Part shown: piece after piece, positions 43,897-53,683 of the stretch
Layout: each line of letters starts with the position of its first letter
Position numbering within the stretch: the first letter of the stretch is position 1
Assembly (NCBI RefSeq): GCF_027625475.1
Contig: NZ_CP115174.1
Location: 1,302,001 to 1,366,000 of the forward strand
Direction of reading: 5' to 3'
Origin: Sphingomonas abietis
GTDB taxonomy: Bacteria > Pseudomonadota > Alphaproteobacteria > Sphingomonadales > Sphingomonadaceae
Length of the DNA: 64,000 nt
Made by a program: the position numbers and the translations under genes
Notes under the pieces: generated by a model
The model's database searches: none
Seen by the model: only the letters and a program-made list of their open reading frames with translations
Told to the model about the DNA's origin: nothing

Positions 43897-44582
43897 TGCG
43901 CGCTCCCGCCAGGGCCGAAAATATCCGCTCCCCGCGAACGAGGCCCGGCAGTCTTGGCCCAACATTAGCGGCTGCCATGCCTGCCATCCACGATTATCGG
44001 GCAGGTGCGATCCGCCCGATCGTCAATGCGTTTCCGGCCGGTCTGCAACGAAACGATCACCCATATTCAACCGATCCGAATGTCGATGGCTCCAGGCTTT
44101 GAAACCGCAGATTCCATGCCGTTCGGTCCTTGCGGAGGGCAATGCTCCGTCGGTGCAAAAACCCGGTATCCAGGGGGTGTGCGCGAGACCCCGGTGAAGT
44201 CCAGATGGGCTATGGCGGCGTATGGTCTGATCATTTTCACAATCAAGATAAATTGTCCGGCCAATGCAGGATCTTTCGTCGCCCAAAGATGTTCATATGC
44301 CGTAGGGCGCCCGCAGCCGCGGGTGGCCTTTCTGCGGCATATTTGACCTTGATCGCAAGGCTGGCCATAAGGCGCATGTTCCCGGCGATCATGCGCTGCG
44401 GATTTCTAGAGTGGCTGTCACGCCACCGGTTATCATAGCGAGAGGATAGGCACATGGGAGGGGCACCCTCCCATCCGTCTGTCGTGTCAACAATTCGGAT
44501 ATGGATCTTGCAAAGCAGCAGCGCTCAGGTTTCTACGATTTCACCCTTTCCCACTGGCCCCGATCGCAGCATCGAGGCCGCC
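43897..44582. other. Intergenic region before the sugar porter gene
   Basis: About 690 bases without a clear gene. Its one distinct element is a perfect hairpin ATGGGAGGG-GCA-CCCTCCCAT (44454-44474), which contains a potential upstream ATG for the MFS gene. The AT-rich run at about 44225-44260 is a likely promoter area. Confidence 0.45.
44454..44474 (+). promoter_or_regulatory. Leader hairpin of the sugar porter gene
   Basis: A nine-base-pair perfect stem with a three-base loop about 110 bp before the chosen start. It could regulate translation or be a chance palindrome; no T run follows. Confidence 0.35.
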
Positions 44583-45992
44583 ATGGCCGCCTCCGCACCG
44601 TCGGACGGCGCCGCCCGGACGCTCGGCCTCGCCGCGGTGGTGGCGGCGGTCTGCGGCGGCCTCTATGGCTATGATACCGGCATCGTTTCCGGTGCATTGC
44701 TGTCGATGACGGCCGAATTCCACCTCGATCACCAGATGCAGGAGATCGTCACGGCGGCGATTCTGGCGGGTGCGGTCGTCGGCGCGCTCGGCACGAGCTG
44801 GCTGTCGGAGAAGTTCGGGCGAAAAGTGTCGGTTCTGATCGTCGCGGCCTTGTTCGCGGTGGGCGCGATCGGTTGCTCGCTGGCGCCCACCGTAGGGGCC
44901 TTGGTGTGTGGACGGCTGTTCCTGGGCCTGGCGGTCGGCGGATCGACGCAGGTCGTGCCGATGTACATTTCCGAGCTGGCGCCGCCTGAAAAGCGCGGCC
45001 GGCTGGTGACGATGTTCAACGTCGCGATCGGCATCGGCATCCTGCTCGCCAATATCGTGGGCTTCGGGATGCACGGGGTATGGAGCTGGCGCCCGATGGT
45101 GGCGATCGCCGCCGCGCCCGCGCTGCTGATCTTCGTCGCGATGATGTTCATGCCGCGCAGCCCGCGCTGGGCAGCGGAGAATATCGGGCTGACCGAAGCC
45201 GCCGGGATCCTGACCAAGCTGCGGACCAGCCGTCGTCAGGTGCGCAGCGAATTGCGCCAGATCCGCGATGTCGCGCAGGAGGCCAATGACGCCGAGAGCG
45301 GCTGGAGCGGCATCCGCCAGCCTTGGCTGCGTCCGGCGCTGCTGGCGGCGCTCGGTGTCGCCTTCTTCACCCAATGCGGCGGGCTGGAGATGATGATCTA
45401 TTATGCGCCCACCTTCCTGTCGGACGTCGGCTTCGGCAGTTCGAGCGCATTGCTCGCCAGCCTGGGCGTGGCGATCGTCTATGCGGTGGTGACGCTGCTG
45501 GGTTGCCTCTATGTCGATCGTATCGGCCGCCGCCGGCTGATGCTGATCATGATCCCCGGTTCGGTGATCAGCCTGATCGGCCTCGGCGCGATGTTCGCGA
45601 CCGGCGCGCATGGCGGGTTGGCCGGCTGGGCGACGATTGCCTTCCTGCTCGCCTTCATGCTGTTCAATTCGGGCGGCATCCAGGTGTGCGGCTGGCTGCT
45701 CGGATCGGAGATGTTCCCGCTGGCGATGCGCGGCCCGGCCGCCTCGCTCCACGCCGCGATGCTGTGGGGCAGCAATCTCATCGTTACCGGCACCGCGCTG
45801 TCGCTGGTGCAGGCCGTCGGCCTCGGCACGACGATGTGGATCTATGCCGGCATCAACCTGCTGTCGTTCCTGTTCGTCTTCCGCTTCGTGCCCGAGACGG
45901 CAGGCGCCAGCCTCGAGGATATCGAAGGCGCGCTGCGGGCCGGCAAGTTCAGCCCGCGCGCGGGCGGCATCCGTAACTGGAAGGCGCAGTAA
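44583..45992 (+). CDS. Sugar-porter MFS transporter
   Basis: A 469-residue protein with about 12 membrane segments. Sugar-porter signatures are present: GGLYGYDTGIVSGALL near the start, EKFGRKVSVLI in loop 2-3, ELAPPEKRGRLVTMFNVAIG, YVDRIGRRRLMLIMIP in loop 8-9 and VPETAGASLEDIE at the end. It probably imports a monosaccharide or polyol with protons. ATG 44583 has weak GAGG; the frame extends to 44454 but that stretch is not family-like. It is convergent with the ABC exporter and ends at a shared hairpin. Confidence 0.85.
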   Translation: MAASAPSDGAARTLGLAAVVAAVCGGLYGYDTGIVSGALLSMTAEFHLDHQMQEIVTAAILAGAVVGALGTSWLSEKFGRKVSVLIVAALFAVGAIGCSLAPTVGALVCGRLFLGLAVGGSTQVVPMYISELAPPEKRGRLVTMFNVAIGIGILLANIVGFGMHGVWSWRPMVAIAAAPALLIFVAMMFMPRSPRWAAENIGLTEAAGILTKLRTSRRQVRSELRQIRDVAQEANDAESGWSGIRQPWLRPALLAALGVAFFTQCGGLEMMIYYAPTFLSDVGFGSSSALLASLGVAIVYAVVTLLGCLYVDRIGRRRLMLIMIPGSVISLIGLGAMFATGAHGGLAGWATIAFLLAFMLFNSGGIQVCGWLLGSEMFPLAMRGPAASLHAAMLWGSNLIVTGTALSLVQAVGLGTTMWIYAGINLLSFLFVFRFVPETAGASLEDIEGALRAGKFSPRAGGIRNWKAQ

Positions 45993-46002
45993 GCCGCTGC
46001 AT

Positions 46003-46029
46003 CCGGAGCAAGGAACGCCCTTGCTCCGG
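46003..46029. terminator. Bidirectional terminator hairpin
   Basis: CCGGAGCAAGG-AACGC-CCTTGCTCCGG is an 11-base-pair perfect stem with a five-base loop between the convergent MFS and ABC permease genes. Confidence 0.75.
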
Positions 46030-46052
46030 CCCATCCTTGTTCTGGCGGCCCG

Positions 46053-46826
46053 TCAGGGCTTGAGCCGCCAGCCCGTCCGGAAGATCCACCACAGCAAGGC
46101 CAGGCAGGCCGCCATGAAGCCGGCGGTGAAGGCCAGGCTCGCCGCGACGCTGACGTCGCCGATGCCGTAGAAGCTCCAGCGGAAGCCGCTGACGAGATAG
46201 ACGACCGGGTTGAACAGGCTGATCGCCCGCCACGGCTGCGGCAGCATGTCGATCGAGTAGAAGGCCCCGCCGAGGAAGGTGAGCGGCGTCACCACCAGCG
46301 ACGGGATGATCGTCAGCTGCTCGAAGCTCTTCGCCCAGATGCCGATGATGAAGCCGAACAGGCTGAAGGTGATCGACGTCAGCAGCAGGAACGCCACCAT
46401 CCAGACCGGGTGGAGGATCTGCACATCGGTGAAGAAAGTGGAGGTGACGAGGATGATCAGCCCGATCACCACCGATTTGCTCGCCGCCGCGCCGACATAG
46501 GCGATCACCGCCTCGATCGCGGACAGAGGCGCGGACAATATCTCGAAGATCGTGCCGGTGAATTTCGGGAAATAGATGCCGACTGACGCATTGGAGATGC
46601 TCTGGGTCAGCAAGGTCAGCATGATCAGGCCGGGGACGATGAAGGCGCCATAGCCGACACCGCCGACATGCTGCATCCGCGATCCGATCGCGCCGCCGAA
46701 GACGATGAAATAGAGCGCGGTGGTGATCACCGGCGTGGCGATGCTCTGCCACACCGTCCGCACGGTGCGGGCCATTTCGGTGCGATAGATCGCCCAGATG
46801 CCATGGAGGTTCAGGCCGCCGCTCAT
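46053..46826 (-). CDS. ABC-2 type exporter permease
   Basis: A 257-residue permease with six membrane segments ([47 protein letters not shown]-like [14 protein letters not shown]). The ABC-2 signature region includes [20 protein letters not shown] and [20 protein letters not shown]. This pattern is that of DrrB/NodJ-type exporters of drugs, lipids or polysaccharides. Its ATG overlaps the ATPase stop (46823-46826). The substrate is unknown. Confidence 0.88.
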   Translation of the reverse strand: MSGGLNLHGIWAIYRTEMARTVRTVWQSIATPVITTALYFIVFGGAIGSRMQHVGGVGYGAFIVPGLIMLTLLTQSISNASVGIYFPKFTGTIFEILSAPLSAIEAVIAYVGAAASKSVVIGLIILVTSTFFTDVQILHPVWMVAFLLLTSITFSLFGFIIGIWAKSFEQLTIIPSLVVTPLTFLGGAFYSIDMLPQPWRAISLFNPVVYLVSGFRWSFYGIGDVSVAASLAFTAGFMAACLALLWWIFRTGWRLKP

Positions 46827-47749
46827 GCCGCGCGCTCCACCAGGCCGACGAAGATGTCTTCGAGCGAACTCCGGCTGGTATCGAGATCCCTGAAATCGAT
46901 CCCCAGTTCGCCGAGCCGGCGCAGCAGGCCCGGCATCCCGGTATCGTCCGCCTCGGCATCGAAGCTGTAGACGAGGCGGAGGCCGTCATTCTCCAGCGTG
47001 GGCGACCATGGCGCCAACTCGTCCGGCACATGGCTCATCGGCTCCTGAAGAGCCAGGGTCAGGCGGCGCTTGCCGAGCTTGCGCATCAGCGCGTCCTTGT
47101 CCTCCACCAGCAGGATCTTGCCGCCGTCGATCACGCCGACCCGGTCCGCCATTTCTTCCGCTTCCTCGATATAATGGGTGGTCAGGATGATGGTGACGCC
47201 CTTGTCGCGCAGCTTGCGGACCAGCGCCCACATGTCGCGGCGCAGATTGACGTCGACGCCCGCGGTCGGCTCGTCCAGGAACAGCAGATCGGGTTCGTGG
47301 CTCAGCGCCTTGGCGATCATCACGCGGCGCTTCATCCCGCCCGAAAGCTCGATGATCTTGCTGTTGCGCTTCTCCCACAGCGAAAGATCGCGCAGCAGCT
47401 GCTCGATATAGGCGGGATCCGGCGAGCGGCCGAACAGGCCCCGGCTGAAGCTGACCGTGTTCCAGACCGTGCCGAAGATATCGACCGCGACCTCCTGCGG
47501 CACCAACCCGATCTTGCGCCGGGCGGCGCGCGCGTCCGTCACGATATCATGGCCGTCGACCGCGATCGTGCCGGCCGTCTTCGTCACCGTGCCGCAGACG
47601 ATGCTGATCAATGTCGTCTTGCCGGCGCCGTTCGGCCCCAGCAGCGCGAAGATCTCGCCGCGCCGGATCTCGAGATCGACGCCATCGAGGGCTTTCAGGC
47701 CGGATTTATAGTGCTTGCTGAGTGCGGAAATCGACAGAATCGATGGCAT
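46823..47749 (-). CDS. ABC-2 type exporter ATPase
   Basis: A 308-residue ATPase of the DrrA/CcmA group. Walker [19 protein letters not shown], signature [18 protein letters not shown], Walker [18 protein letters not shown] and switch [17 protein letters not shown] are intact. The C-terminal 80 residues form a typical DrrA extension. It powers the permease encoded immediately downstream. The 225-bp gap to the divergent PilZ gene is the shared promoter region. Confidence 0.92.
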   Translation of the reverse strand: MPSILSISALSKHYKSGLKALDGVDLEIRRGEIFALLGPNGAGKTTLISIVCGTVTKTAGTIAVDGHDIVTDARAARRKIGLVPQEVAVDIFGTVWNTVSFSRGLFGRSPDPAYIEQLLRDLSLWEKRNSKIIELSGGMKRRVMIAKALSHEPDLLFLDEPTAGVDVNLRRDMWALVRKLRDKGVTIILTTHYIEEAEEMADRVGVIDGGKILLVEDKDALMRKLGKRRLTLALQEPMSHVPDELAPWSPTLENDGLRLVYSFDAEADDTGMPGLLRRLGELGIDFRDLDTSRSSLEDIFVGLVERAA

Positions 47750-47975
47750 GGAAAATCCTCAAACGACCGAAACGGAGCGTGGCAGCCCGGATGCTCCCGC
47801 CGGCTGACAGATAGGCACGGAGAGGGCGCCGCGCATCACGAAAGAAATTTCGCCTAAACTTTACCGGAAAAGCAGCGTTATAGGAAAAATGTGCGCAATC
47901 GTTGCTGGGCCGGAATAACTGCCTCTTAACCTTATCCAGTTTCAAGGAGCAACGAGTTTAACGGTAGCGTGATGT

Positions 47976-48389
47976 ATGACAGACCCTGTGTCCAACGTGG
48001 CGGATCCGTCATCCCCCGATCCGCGCGCATCGCGGGAAAGCCTGTTCCTGGGTGCGGAAATCCGACATGGCGGCGTGGTCCTGCAGGGGCGCGTGCGGAA
48101 CGTATCCAGCACCGGGGCCTGGGTGGATTGCACGCATCGATTGCGGGTCGGCGATAGCCTGCGGATCTCGTTCCAGGGGGTGCAGGATGCCGAAGCGCAG
48201 GTGGCACGCGTCACCGAACGGGGGGTTGGCCTGCATTTCGATGCGCCGATTGATCCCTCGACCTGTCGCAGGAACGTTGCGCCGAAGCAGACCGACTGGA
48301 CCAAGGATTATGTCCTCTGCCTGCGTGAAGGCGCGCGCGAGCCGATTTGGCAAAATGACGCCCTGGTAAAGCGGCCGAAGCTGCGCTGA
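47976..48389 (+). CDS. PilZ-domain protein
   Basis: A 137-residue protein. The PilZ beta-barrel is seen in LFLGAEIRHGGVVLQGRVRN, VSSTGAWVDC and GVGLHFDAP. The canonical c-di-GMP motifs are RxxxR and (D/N)xSxxG; NVSSTGAW fits the second, while the Arg pair at ESLFLGAEIR is atypical, so c-di-GMP binding is uncertain. It is cytoplasmic. It overlaps the next small gene by one base (TGATG). Confidence 0.75.
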   Translation: MTDPVSNVADPSSPDPRASRESLFLGAEIRHGGVVLQGRVRNVSSTGAWVDCTHRLRVGDSLRISFQGVQDAEAQVARVTERGVGLHFDAPIDPSTCRRNVAPKQTDWTKDYVLCLREGAREPIWQNDALVKRPKLR

Positions 48390-48709
48390 TGCGATTTCGT
48401 CCGTCCGGCATTTCCGCGCTACGGGCGCTCGCCCGGAGCGAGCGCGCCGGTGTGAGCGTGATCGGCGTCACCATGTCGGGTGGCGACGCGATCAATGGCC
48501 GCAATGCGCCGTCGCATCTAACCAGCATCGCCTTGAGCGGCGGCGCCGGGACCAGCGCCAAAGCCACCACCTCCTCGACGAGCACCACCACCACCGGCGG
48601 CGCGCAGGTCAAGGCCGGCACCTTGACCTACGGCACCACCGCGAGCGGCAGCACCACGGCCGCGCAGACCAAGAAATCGCGACCGGCCTGCTATCCCTCG
48701 ATCAGCTGA
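48389..48709 (+). CDS. Low-complexity small protein after PilZ gene
   Basis: A 106-residue frame starting at the TGATG junction with the PilZ gene. The first half is basic, and the second is Ser/Thr/Gly-rich (TTSSTSTTTTGGAQV, YGTTASGSTTAAQTKK). There is no signal peptide. Third-position GC is high, as in real genes. No family was recognised; it could be a disordered adaptor or a chance frame. Confidence 0.45.
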   Translation: MRFRPSGISALRALARSERAGVSVIGVTMSGGDAINGRNAPSHLTSIALSGGAGTSAKATTSSTSTTTTGGAQVKAGTLTYGTTASGSTTAAQTKKSRPACYPSIS

Positions 48710-48723
48710 ACACCACTGCGCCA

Positions 48724-50166
48724 TCATCGCTTGGCGGGCGCGCCGTTCGCATCATCCAGCGTGTGGAGGAAGGCGATGATGTCGGCGATCTCGGCTTCGC
48801 TCATCGGATGCTTGTCGCCGGCTTTCCGGTCGAAGGGGGCATCCGCGACATCGATATTGGCATGATAGCGGGTCGGCAGATCGTCATATTTGATGATCTT
48901 GCCGGCGGCATCGCGGGGATAGATGCTGCCCGGATCGACTTCGCGCAGATTGTAGAAATTCATCACCTGCTTGAGCGTGTGGTAGCGGCCATTGTGGAAA
49001 TAGACGCCCCGCTTGGCCGAATTGCGCAATGTCGGGGTCAGGAACATCCCGCAATATTGGGTCTGCCTGGCGATGTCCGTGCGCAGCGGGCCGCATAGCC
49101 CCATATCGAAGAAATGCGGATCGCGGTTGGCGCGGATCGCCGGATTGCGCGGCACGCCGAGCGCCTCATATTCGGTATCCGTGAACAGCGGCGGCAGGCC
49201 GTCGCTGGTCGGCTGGCTGAGGTGGCAGCCGGCGCAATTGGCGCGATCCGGATCGTTGAACAGCCGCAGGCCGCGCATCTCGGCATGGCTCAGCCGCGCT
49301 TTGCCCTCCAGCCAGAGATCATATTTGCTGTTGAAGCGATGGAAGGACTGTGCCTCGATCTGATAGCGCGAGAGCGCCGACATCGCTTCGGTGAACAGCA
49401 TCTCGGGATTGTGCAGCATGGTGTCGCCGAACAGCGGCTGGAGCAGCTTGTCGTAACCGGCGCTCGTCAGCTTGCGGGCGATCTCATATTTGTCCTTGTT
49501 GGCCATCTCGGCCGGATTCATCATCGGGCCGTTGGCCTGGGACATCAGCGTGTCCTCGCGGCCATCCCAGAACAGCCCGCCGCGCGGCACGAGCGAGGCG
49601 AGCGTGTTCGAACCGGCGCTCTTGGTGGCGCGGGCCGTGGTCTGCGCCTGCGCGGCCACCTGATCGAGCGGCGGCGGCGCGTCGTTCTCGGCCGCGACCG
49701 GGCCGATGCTGAAGATGTCCTGCCGGTAGAGATAGGCGAGCGAGGGCGGCGGCCTGACGCCCTCCGAGGTCATGTCCGGGCCACCGGGCTGGACGGAGCG
49801 ACCGTCGGGCGGGCCATAGGCATGATCGGGGCTGTGGCAGGACGCGCAGGATTGCCGGCCCGAAGCGGACAGGGTGGGGTCGTTGAAGATCTTCTCGCCG
49901 ATGGTGGCGAGCAGGCTGAGCGGTTCCGCCGGTGGCCGCAGGAGTTTCACGGGGTGCGGGTTGGCGCCGGTGATGTCTTCGATGGTGCGATCGAGCGAAG
50001 CAGGCGCCCGTTCGGGAAAGGCGAGGAAGAAGCCGCCGACGCCGCCGAGGGCCAGGATGGCCACGCCGCCGGCGAGCGCCAATCGGCGCCAGATGCGTGC
50101 GGAGCGACCGGGAGCGGCCGACATGCCTGTGGGGGTGATCGAGGGGCTGCTCGGTTGATCGTTCAT
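48724..50166 (-). CDS. Di-haem cytochrome c peroxidase/MauG-family protein
   Basis: A 480-residue protein with one N-terminal membrane anchor (ALAGGVAILALGGVGGFFLA). It has two c-haem sites: SCASCHSPDHAYG at about 108-120 and NCAGCHLSQPTSD at about 308-320. GVYFHNGRYHTLKQVMNFYN and EIADIIAFLHTLDD close the second domain. Such enzymes reduce peroxide or oxidise protein side chains in the periplasm. Both haem motifs are CxxCH complete. It lies downstream of the phosphoesterase gene but a terminator separates them. Confidence 0.88.
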   Translation of the reverse strand: MNDQPSSPSITPTGMSAAPGRSARIWRRLALAGGVAILALGGVGGFFLAFPERAPASLDRTIEDITGANPHPVKLLRPPAEPLSLLATIGEKIFNDPTLSASGRQSCASCHSPDHAYGPPDGRSVQPGGPDMTSEGVRPPPSLAYLYRQDIFSIGPVAAENDAPPPLDQVAAQAQTTARATKSAGSNTLASLVPRGGLFWDGREDTLMSQANGPMMNPAEMANKDKYEIARKLTSAGYDKLLQPLFGDTMLHNPEMLFTEAMSALSRYQIEAQSFHRFNSKYDLWLEGKARLSHAEMRGLRLFNDPDRANCAGCHLSQPTSDGLPPLFTDTEYEALGVPRNPAIRANRDPHFFDMGLCGPLRTDIARQTQYCGMFLTPTLRNSAKRGVYFHNGRYHTLKQVMNFYNLREVDPGSIYPRDAAGKIIKYDDLPTRYHANIDVADAPFDRKAGDKHPMSEAEIADIIAFLHTLDDANGAPAKR

Positions 50167-50186
50167 GATGCTGCTTCGCGAGACCG

Positions 50187-50227
50187 ATAAAAAGGCGTCT
50201 CGCCGGGCCGGAGCCCGACGAGACGCC
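50187..50227 (-). terminator. Intrinsic terminator of the phosphoesterase gene
   Basis: On the minus strand GGCGTCTCG and CGAGACGCC (50194-50202 and 50219-50227) form a nine-base-pair stem enclosing a CGGGC/GCCCG inner stem, followed by five T (complement of 50189-50193). Confidence 0.85.
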
Positions 50228-50296
50228 AGAAGGGGATACCGGCCCCGGATCGTTCTGGATGCACCAGAGGACGCCGGGGCCGGACAGGGGGCAGGA

Positions 50297-52063
50297 TCAG
50301 GCCGCCGGAGCGGTCGCCGTCACCGTGCCCTGGGTCGGGTCGAGGAACAGCGGCGTGGTGTGGGCTGCCTGGGTGAAGTCGAACATCGCCATGATGCTGC
50401 CGGCCGTCGCATCGTTGGAGCCACCGCCCAGGCGCTTGCCGCCCAGCCAGTTGTCCTCGATGAAGCGGATCACCGAAGACTGGGTGATCGGCGTGCTGTC
50501 GACATAGTTCACCTTCGCATAGGGCGAGATCAGGATGAACGGAATGCGCGAGCCGGGGCCGCAACGTCCGTTCACGGCCTTGCCGTTGACGTTGAGCGGC
50601 TGGGTCGCGCCGGTGGCGGTGCAGCTGCCTGCGCCATTCTCCTGATCGGCGCCGGTGATGGTGCCGCTGCCGCTCGCAAAGGTGCCGTTCGGCACGTTGA
50701 TCGACGCGCTGGTGGTCGCATCGAACGAGGAGCGGATGATGGTCGGGGCGAGATGGTCGTACCAGCCGTCCGAGTCGTCGTAGGTGACGATCACGGCGGT
50801 GTTCTTCCAGTCCGGCTGCTGCTGGAGGAAGTTGATGACCTTGGTCACGAACGCCTGCTCGTCCAGCGCGTTGGAGTTGCCCGGATGGGCATCCTGGAAC
50901 GCCGGAGCCTTGATGTAGCTGACCGACGCGAAGTTGCCGGCGCTCACCGCGGTGACGAAGTCGTTATAGTCATACTGGTGGTTGACGGCGGTTGCGCCGC
51001 CGGGCGTGTCGGTCGTCTCGGTGTGGCCGATCATCGCGGTCGAGCTCGGCCGGGTGTGGTTCTTGTTCTCGGTCGAGGCGTAATACTGGAACCAGGCGTG
51101 GTGCGGGATGTAATCCACCACCGTGCGGCTGGTGTTCGGCGACACGGTGCTGCGCTTGCAGGAGGTCGTGCCGTTGCTGTTGGTGGCGGTCAGATCGAAG
51201 CCGCCCATGAAGCCGCCCCAGGTGATGTTGGCGGCGTTGAGCAGATCGCCGATATTCTTGCCGGCCATCGTCGTGTTCGCGGTCGCGCTCGAGCAGGTGT
51301 CGCCCGACGGGTCGGCGTCGTTGACCATGGTGTAGGCACCCTGGCCATCGGGGATGGTGTCGCCGGCGACGAACTTGTCGGCGCCCGAGGTGGTGCCCGA
51401 GATGACGTTCAGCGCGCCCGGCGTCGAGGGACCGAAGCTGTCGGTATAGGCATGGTCGTTCATCGCGAAATGCTGGGCGTAGTTCCACATGCCGGTGACG
51501 GTGTTGCCGTCGAAATAGCCCATGACCTGCGCGATCGTGCCGAACGAGCCGGAGCCGCCGGCGATGCCCTTGCCGGTGTTGGTCACGAACGCGTCCATCT
51601 TGCCGCCGTGGGTGGCGAGCTGTTCGGGCGTGTAGGCGTGATTCTGGCTGGCGGTATCGAACTGCGTCCGGTCGATCCGGTACGGGTTCATGTAGCTGGC
51701 GGAGAAGCCGGCCTTGCCGGCTGCGGCCAGATTGTCGGCGTTGGTGGTGTTCGGGTTGGCGGTGAGCAGGGTCGCGTTCTTCTCATAGCCATTAACCTGC
51801 GGCGTACCCGAGGCGGCGGTGAACGTCGGCTCGCCCGAAGGATTCTTCGCCTGCGGATAGGTGCCGAAATAGTGATCGAACGATTCGTTCTCGCCGAAGA
51901 TGACGACGAGGTGCTTGATCGGCGTCGTCGTCGCCAGCTTGTCCTGCTCGCTCAGGCTCGCACCCGTCGAGCTGCTGTCTGCGCTGTTGTGGGAATGGCC
52001 GCACGAGCTGAGCAACAGCGCGATGCAGCCTATCTTTATTGTCGATAACCCCTTGCGGAACAT
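50297..52063 (-). CDS. Phospholipase C/acid phosphatase (AcpA)-family lipoprotein
   Basis: A 588-residue phosphoesterase-family protein. Lipobox ALLLSSCGH near residue 20 marks a lipoprotein. The metal site is seen in KHLVVIFGENESFDHYFGTY, MNDHAYTDSFGPSTPGALNV and TYDDSDGWYDHLAPTI, as in phospholipase C and AcpA relatives. RIPFILISPYAKVNYVDSTP and RFIEDNWLGGKR are family landmarks. It hydrolyses phosphate esters at the cell surface or in the periplasm; lipid or sugar phosphate specificity is open. ATG 52063 is preferred over the frame start at 52078. It ends at an intrinsic terminator. Confidence 0.88.
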   Translation of the reverse strand: MFRKGLSTIKIGCIALLLSSCGHSHNSADSSSTGASLSEQDKLATTTPIKHLVVIFGENESFDHYFGTYPQAKNPSGEPTFTAASGTPQVNGYEKNATLLTANPNTTNADNLAAAGKAGFSASYMNPYRIDRTQFDTASQNHAYTPEQLATHGGKMDAFVTNTGKGIAGGSGSFGTIAQVMGYFDGNTVTGMWNYAQHFAMNDHAYTDSFGPSTPGALNVISGTTSGADKFVAGDTIPDGQGAYTMVNDADPSGDTCSSATANTTMAGKNIGDLLNAANITWGGFMGGFDLTATNSNGTTSCKRSTVSPNTSRTVVDYIPHHAWFQYYASTENKNHTRPSSTAMIGHTETTDTPGGATAVNHQYDYNDFVTAVSAGNFASVSYIKAPAFQDAHPGNSNALDEQAFVTKVINFLQQQPDWKNTAVIVTYDDSDGWYDHLAPTIIRSSFDATTSASINVPNGTFASGSGTITGADQENGAGSCTATGATQPLNVNGKAVNGRCGPGSRIPFILISPYAKVNYVDSTPITQSSVIRFIEDNWLGGKRLGGGSNDATAGSIMAMFDFTQAAHTTPLFLDPTQGTVTATAPAA

Positions 52064-52078
52064 ATGCTTCCTCCACAC

Positions 52079-52434
52079 GCCCTATCCGTTCGGTGCGGCT
52101 GCCCGGTGCAGGCGGCGACGCAACGCGGACGGGAAAACATTTGCCGGATGGCCCAAAAAACCGGAGCCGCAAGCCACGAGGATTCGTGGCCGGCGTCCGC
52201 TAGCACCATCGTCAGATGACAGCGGGATGACGAGAAACATGAACAGTTTTTAATGTTGGAACTTTCGGGCGGTCATCGACTACGAAAGCGCAGATGGCGG
52301 CGGCATTGCCGCGTGTTGTTTCGATGCAGAAATATACCGTCTCAATTCTTCAACCAAAGTGACGCGGTTTTGTCATCCATTTCGAGGATGCGATCCCTTT
52401 CTCACGGCATTTCGCCTTGTGGGTTGGGGGGAAT
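52079..52434. other. Divergent promoter region before the vir operon
   Basis: About 355 bases without a supported gene, with more A and T than neighbouring DNA from 52230 to 52380. It must hold the promoters of the phosphoesterase gene and of the eight-gene vir operon. I found no shared operator copy here. Confidence 0.45.
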
Positions 52435-53088
52435 GTGCAGAAATTCATCATTTTCCTGGCCTGGGGCCTGCTTGTGCCGGTCATGGCGGTCGGCGCGCGT
52501 GCCGATGTCTACCAGATCGATGACCAGGGCGCGGTCTATGTCCGTCACATGTCCGGCGACGTGCAGTGGGGGGCGTCCGGCGCCGGGCGCGATGCCGGCA
52601 GCGACCAGACGCCATCGGACGCGGCGTTCCCCGACACGGGGATGCCCGCGTCGGCCATGACGTTGCTCGCGGCACCGCAGGTGCCCGATGCCTGGCGGCC
52701 GTCGCTGTTGGCGGCCGCCAGCCGCTATGGCATCAGCTCCGATCTGCTGGCGGCGCTGGTCTGGCAGGAAAGCCGCTGGCGGCCCGGGGCGCTCAGCCCG
52801 AAGGGCGCGATGGGGCTTGCCCAATTGATGCCGGCCACCGCGCGCGCGCTGGCGGTGGACGCCCAGAACCCGGCCGCCAATCTGGCCGGCGGCGCGCAAT
52901 ATCTGCGCCGGATGCTCGATCTGTTCGATGGCGACGTCGAACGGGCGCTGGCCGCCTATAATGCCGGCCCGGGCCGCGTGCAGCGTGCCGGCGGCGTCCC
53001 CGCCATCGCCGAGACGCGGGCCTATGTCTCCAACATCCTCCTCCACATGGCGCCGGCCGCTGTCGGCGAAACTGGAATTCCGAAATGA
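52435..53088 (+). CDS. virB1: VirB1-like lytic transglycosylase
   Basis: A 217-residue protein. Signal peptide 1-24 (FLAWGLLVPVMAVGARA). The SLT domain (about 75-205) shows LLAALVWQESRWRPGALSPK with the catalytic Glu, GAMGLAQLMPATARAL, NPAANLAGGAQYLRRML and LAAYNAGPGRVQ. It cuts peptidoglycan to let the secretion channel cross the wall. The start is GTG 52435 after a run of six G; TTG 52417 is possible. It overlaps virB2 by four bases. Confidence 0.85.
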   Translation: MQKFIIFLAWGLLVPVMAVGARADVYQIDDQGAVYVRHMSGDVQWGASGAGRDAGSDQTPSDAAFPDTGMPASAMTLLAAPQVPDAWRPSLLAAASRYGISSDLLAALVWQESRWRPGALSPKGAMGLAQLMPATARALAVDAQNPAANLAGGAQYLRRMLDLFDGDVERALAAYNAGPGRVQRAGGVPAIAETRAYVSNILLHMAPAAVGETGIPK

Positions 53089-53393
53089 CCAAGCGCCTGA
53101 TTGCCTTTATTGTCGCCACTCTGTCATCCAGCGCCGCCTTCGCCCAGGCGACCGGCGGCAACCCTGCCGGTTCCGGCCCGATCGTGGCCGCGCTCGGCTG
53201 GCTGCAGGGTACGCTGCTCGGCAATGTCGCCACCGCGGTGGCGGTGATCGCGGTCGCCATGGTCGGCTTCATGATGCTCACCGGCCGGATGAACTGGCGC
53301 TTCGGTGCCACGGTGATCGTCGGCTGCTTCGTGCTGTTCGGCGCCGGCGCGATCGTCACCGGCATCCAATCGACCGCTCAGGTCACGCGCTGA
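53085..53393 (+). CDS. virB2: VirB2-like pilin
   Basis: A 102-residue TrbC/VirB2 protein. Signal peptide (FIVATLSSSAAFAQ), then two hydrophobic helices (LGNVATAVAVIAVAMVGFMM and ATVIVGCFVLFGAGAIVTGI) split by the polar TGRMNWRFG loop, as in conjugative pilins. It would be the major pilus or channel subunit. It overlaps virB1 (ATGA) and ends 3 bp before virB3. Confidence 0.85.
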   Translation: MTKRLIAFIVATLSSSAAFAQATGGNPAGSGPIVAALGWLQGTLLGNVATAVAVIAVAMVGFMMLTGRMNWRFGATVIVGCFVLFGAGAIVTGIQSTAQVTR

Positions 53394-53396
53394 GCC

Positions 53397-53672
53397 ATGA
53401 CACGTACCCCCGTCTTCCGTGCGCTGACCCGGCCGCAGATGTTCGGGGGCGTCACCTACAGCTTCTTCGTGATCAACATGGGCGTGACCACCGAAGCCTT
53501 CCTGATGACGCGCAGCTTCTGGGCCTTGCCCGTCGCGCTCGTCGTCCACGGCATCGGCTATCTCGCCTGCCTGCGCGAACCGCGCATCTTCGATCTGTGG
53601 CTGACCAAGGTCAGCCGCACGCCCCGCATCCGTAACTGGAAGCGCTGGGGCTGCAACAGCTACGCACCCTGA
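53397..53672 (+). CDS. virB3: VirB3-like inner-membrane protein
   Basis: A 91-residue VirB3 protein. TRTPVFRALTRPQMFGGVTY and the hydrophobic LPVALVVHGIGYLACLREPR segment, followed by IFDLWLTKV, are the family pattern (RP.ML.G...). It works beside the VirB4 ATPase, which starts 11 bp downstream. Confidence 0.85.
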   Translation: MTRTPVFRALTRPQMFGGVTYSFFVINMGVTTEAFLMTRSFWALPVALVVHGIGYLACLREPRIFDLWLTKVSRTPRIRNWKRWGCNSYAP

Positions 53673-53683
53673 GAGGGCCGATC

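Noticed and set aside
44541..46034. 497-codon open frame on the minus strand
   Set aside because: It mirrors the MFS transporter gene; the composition (His, Gln, Arg, Asp rich) is that of a shadow frame.
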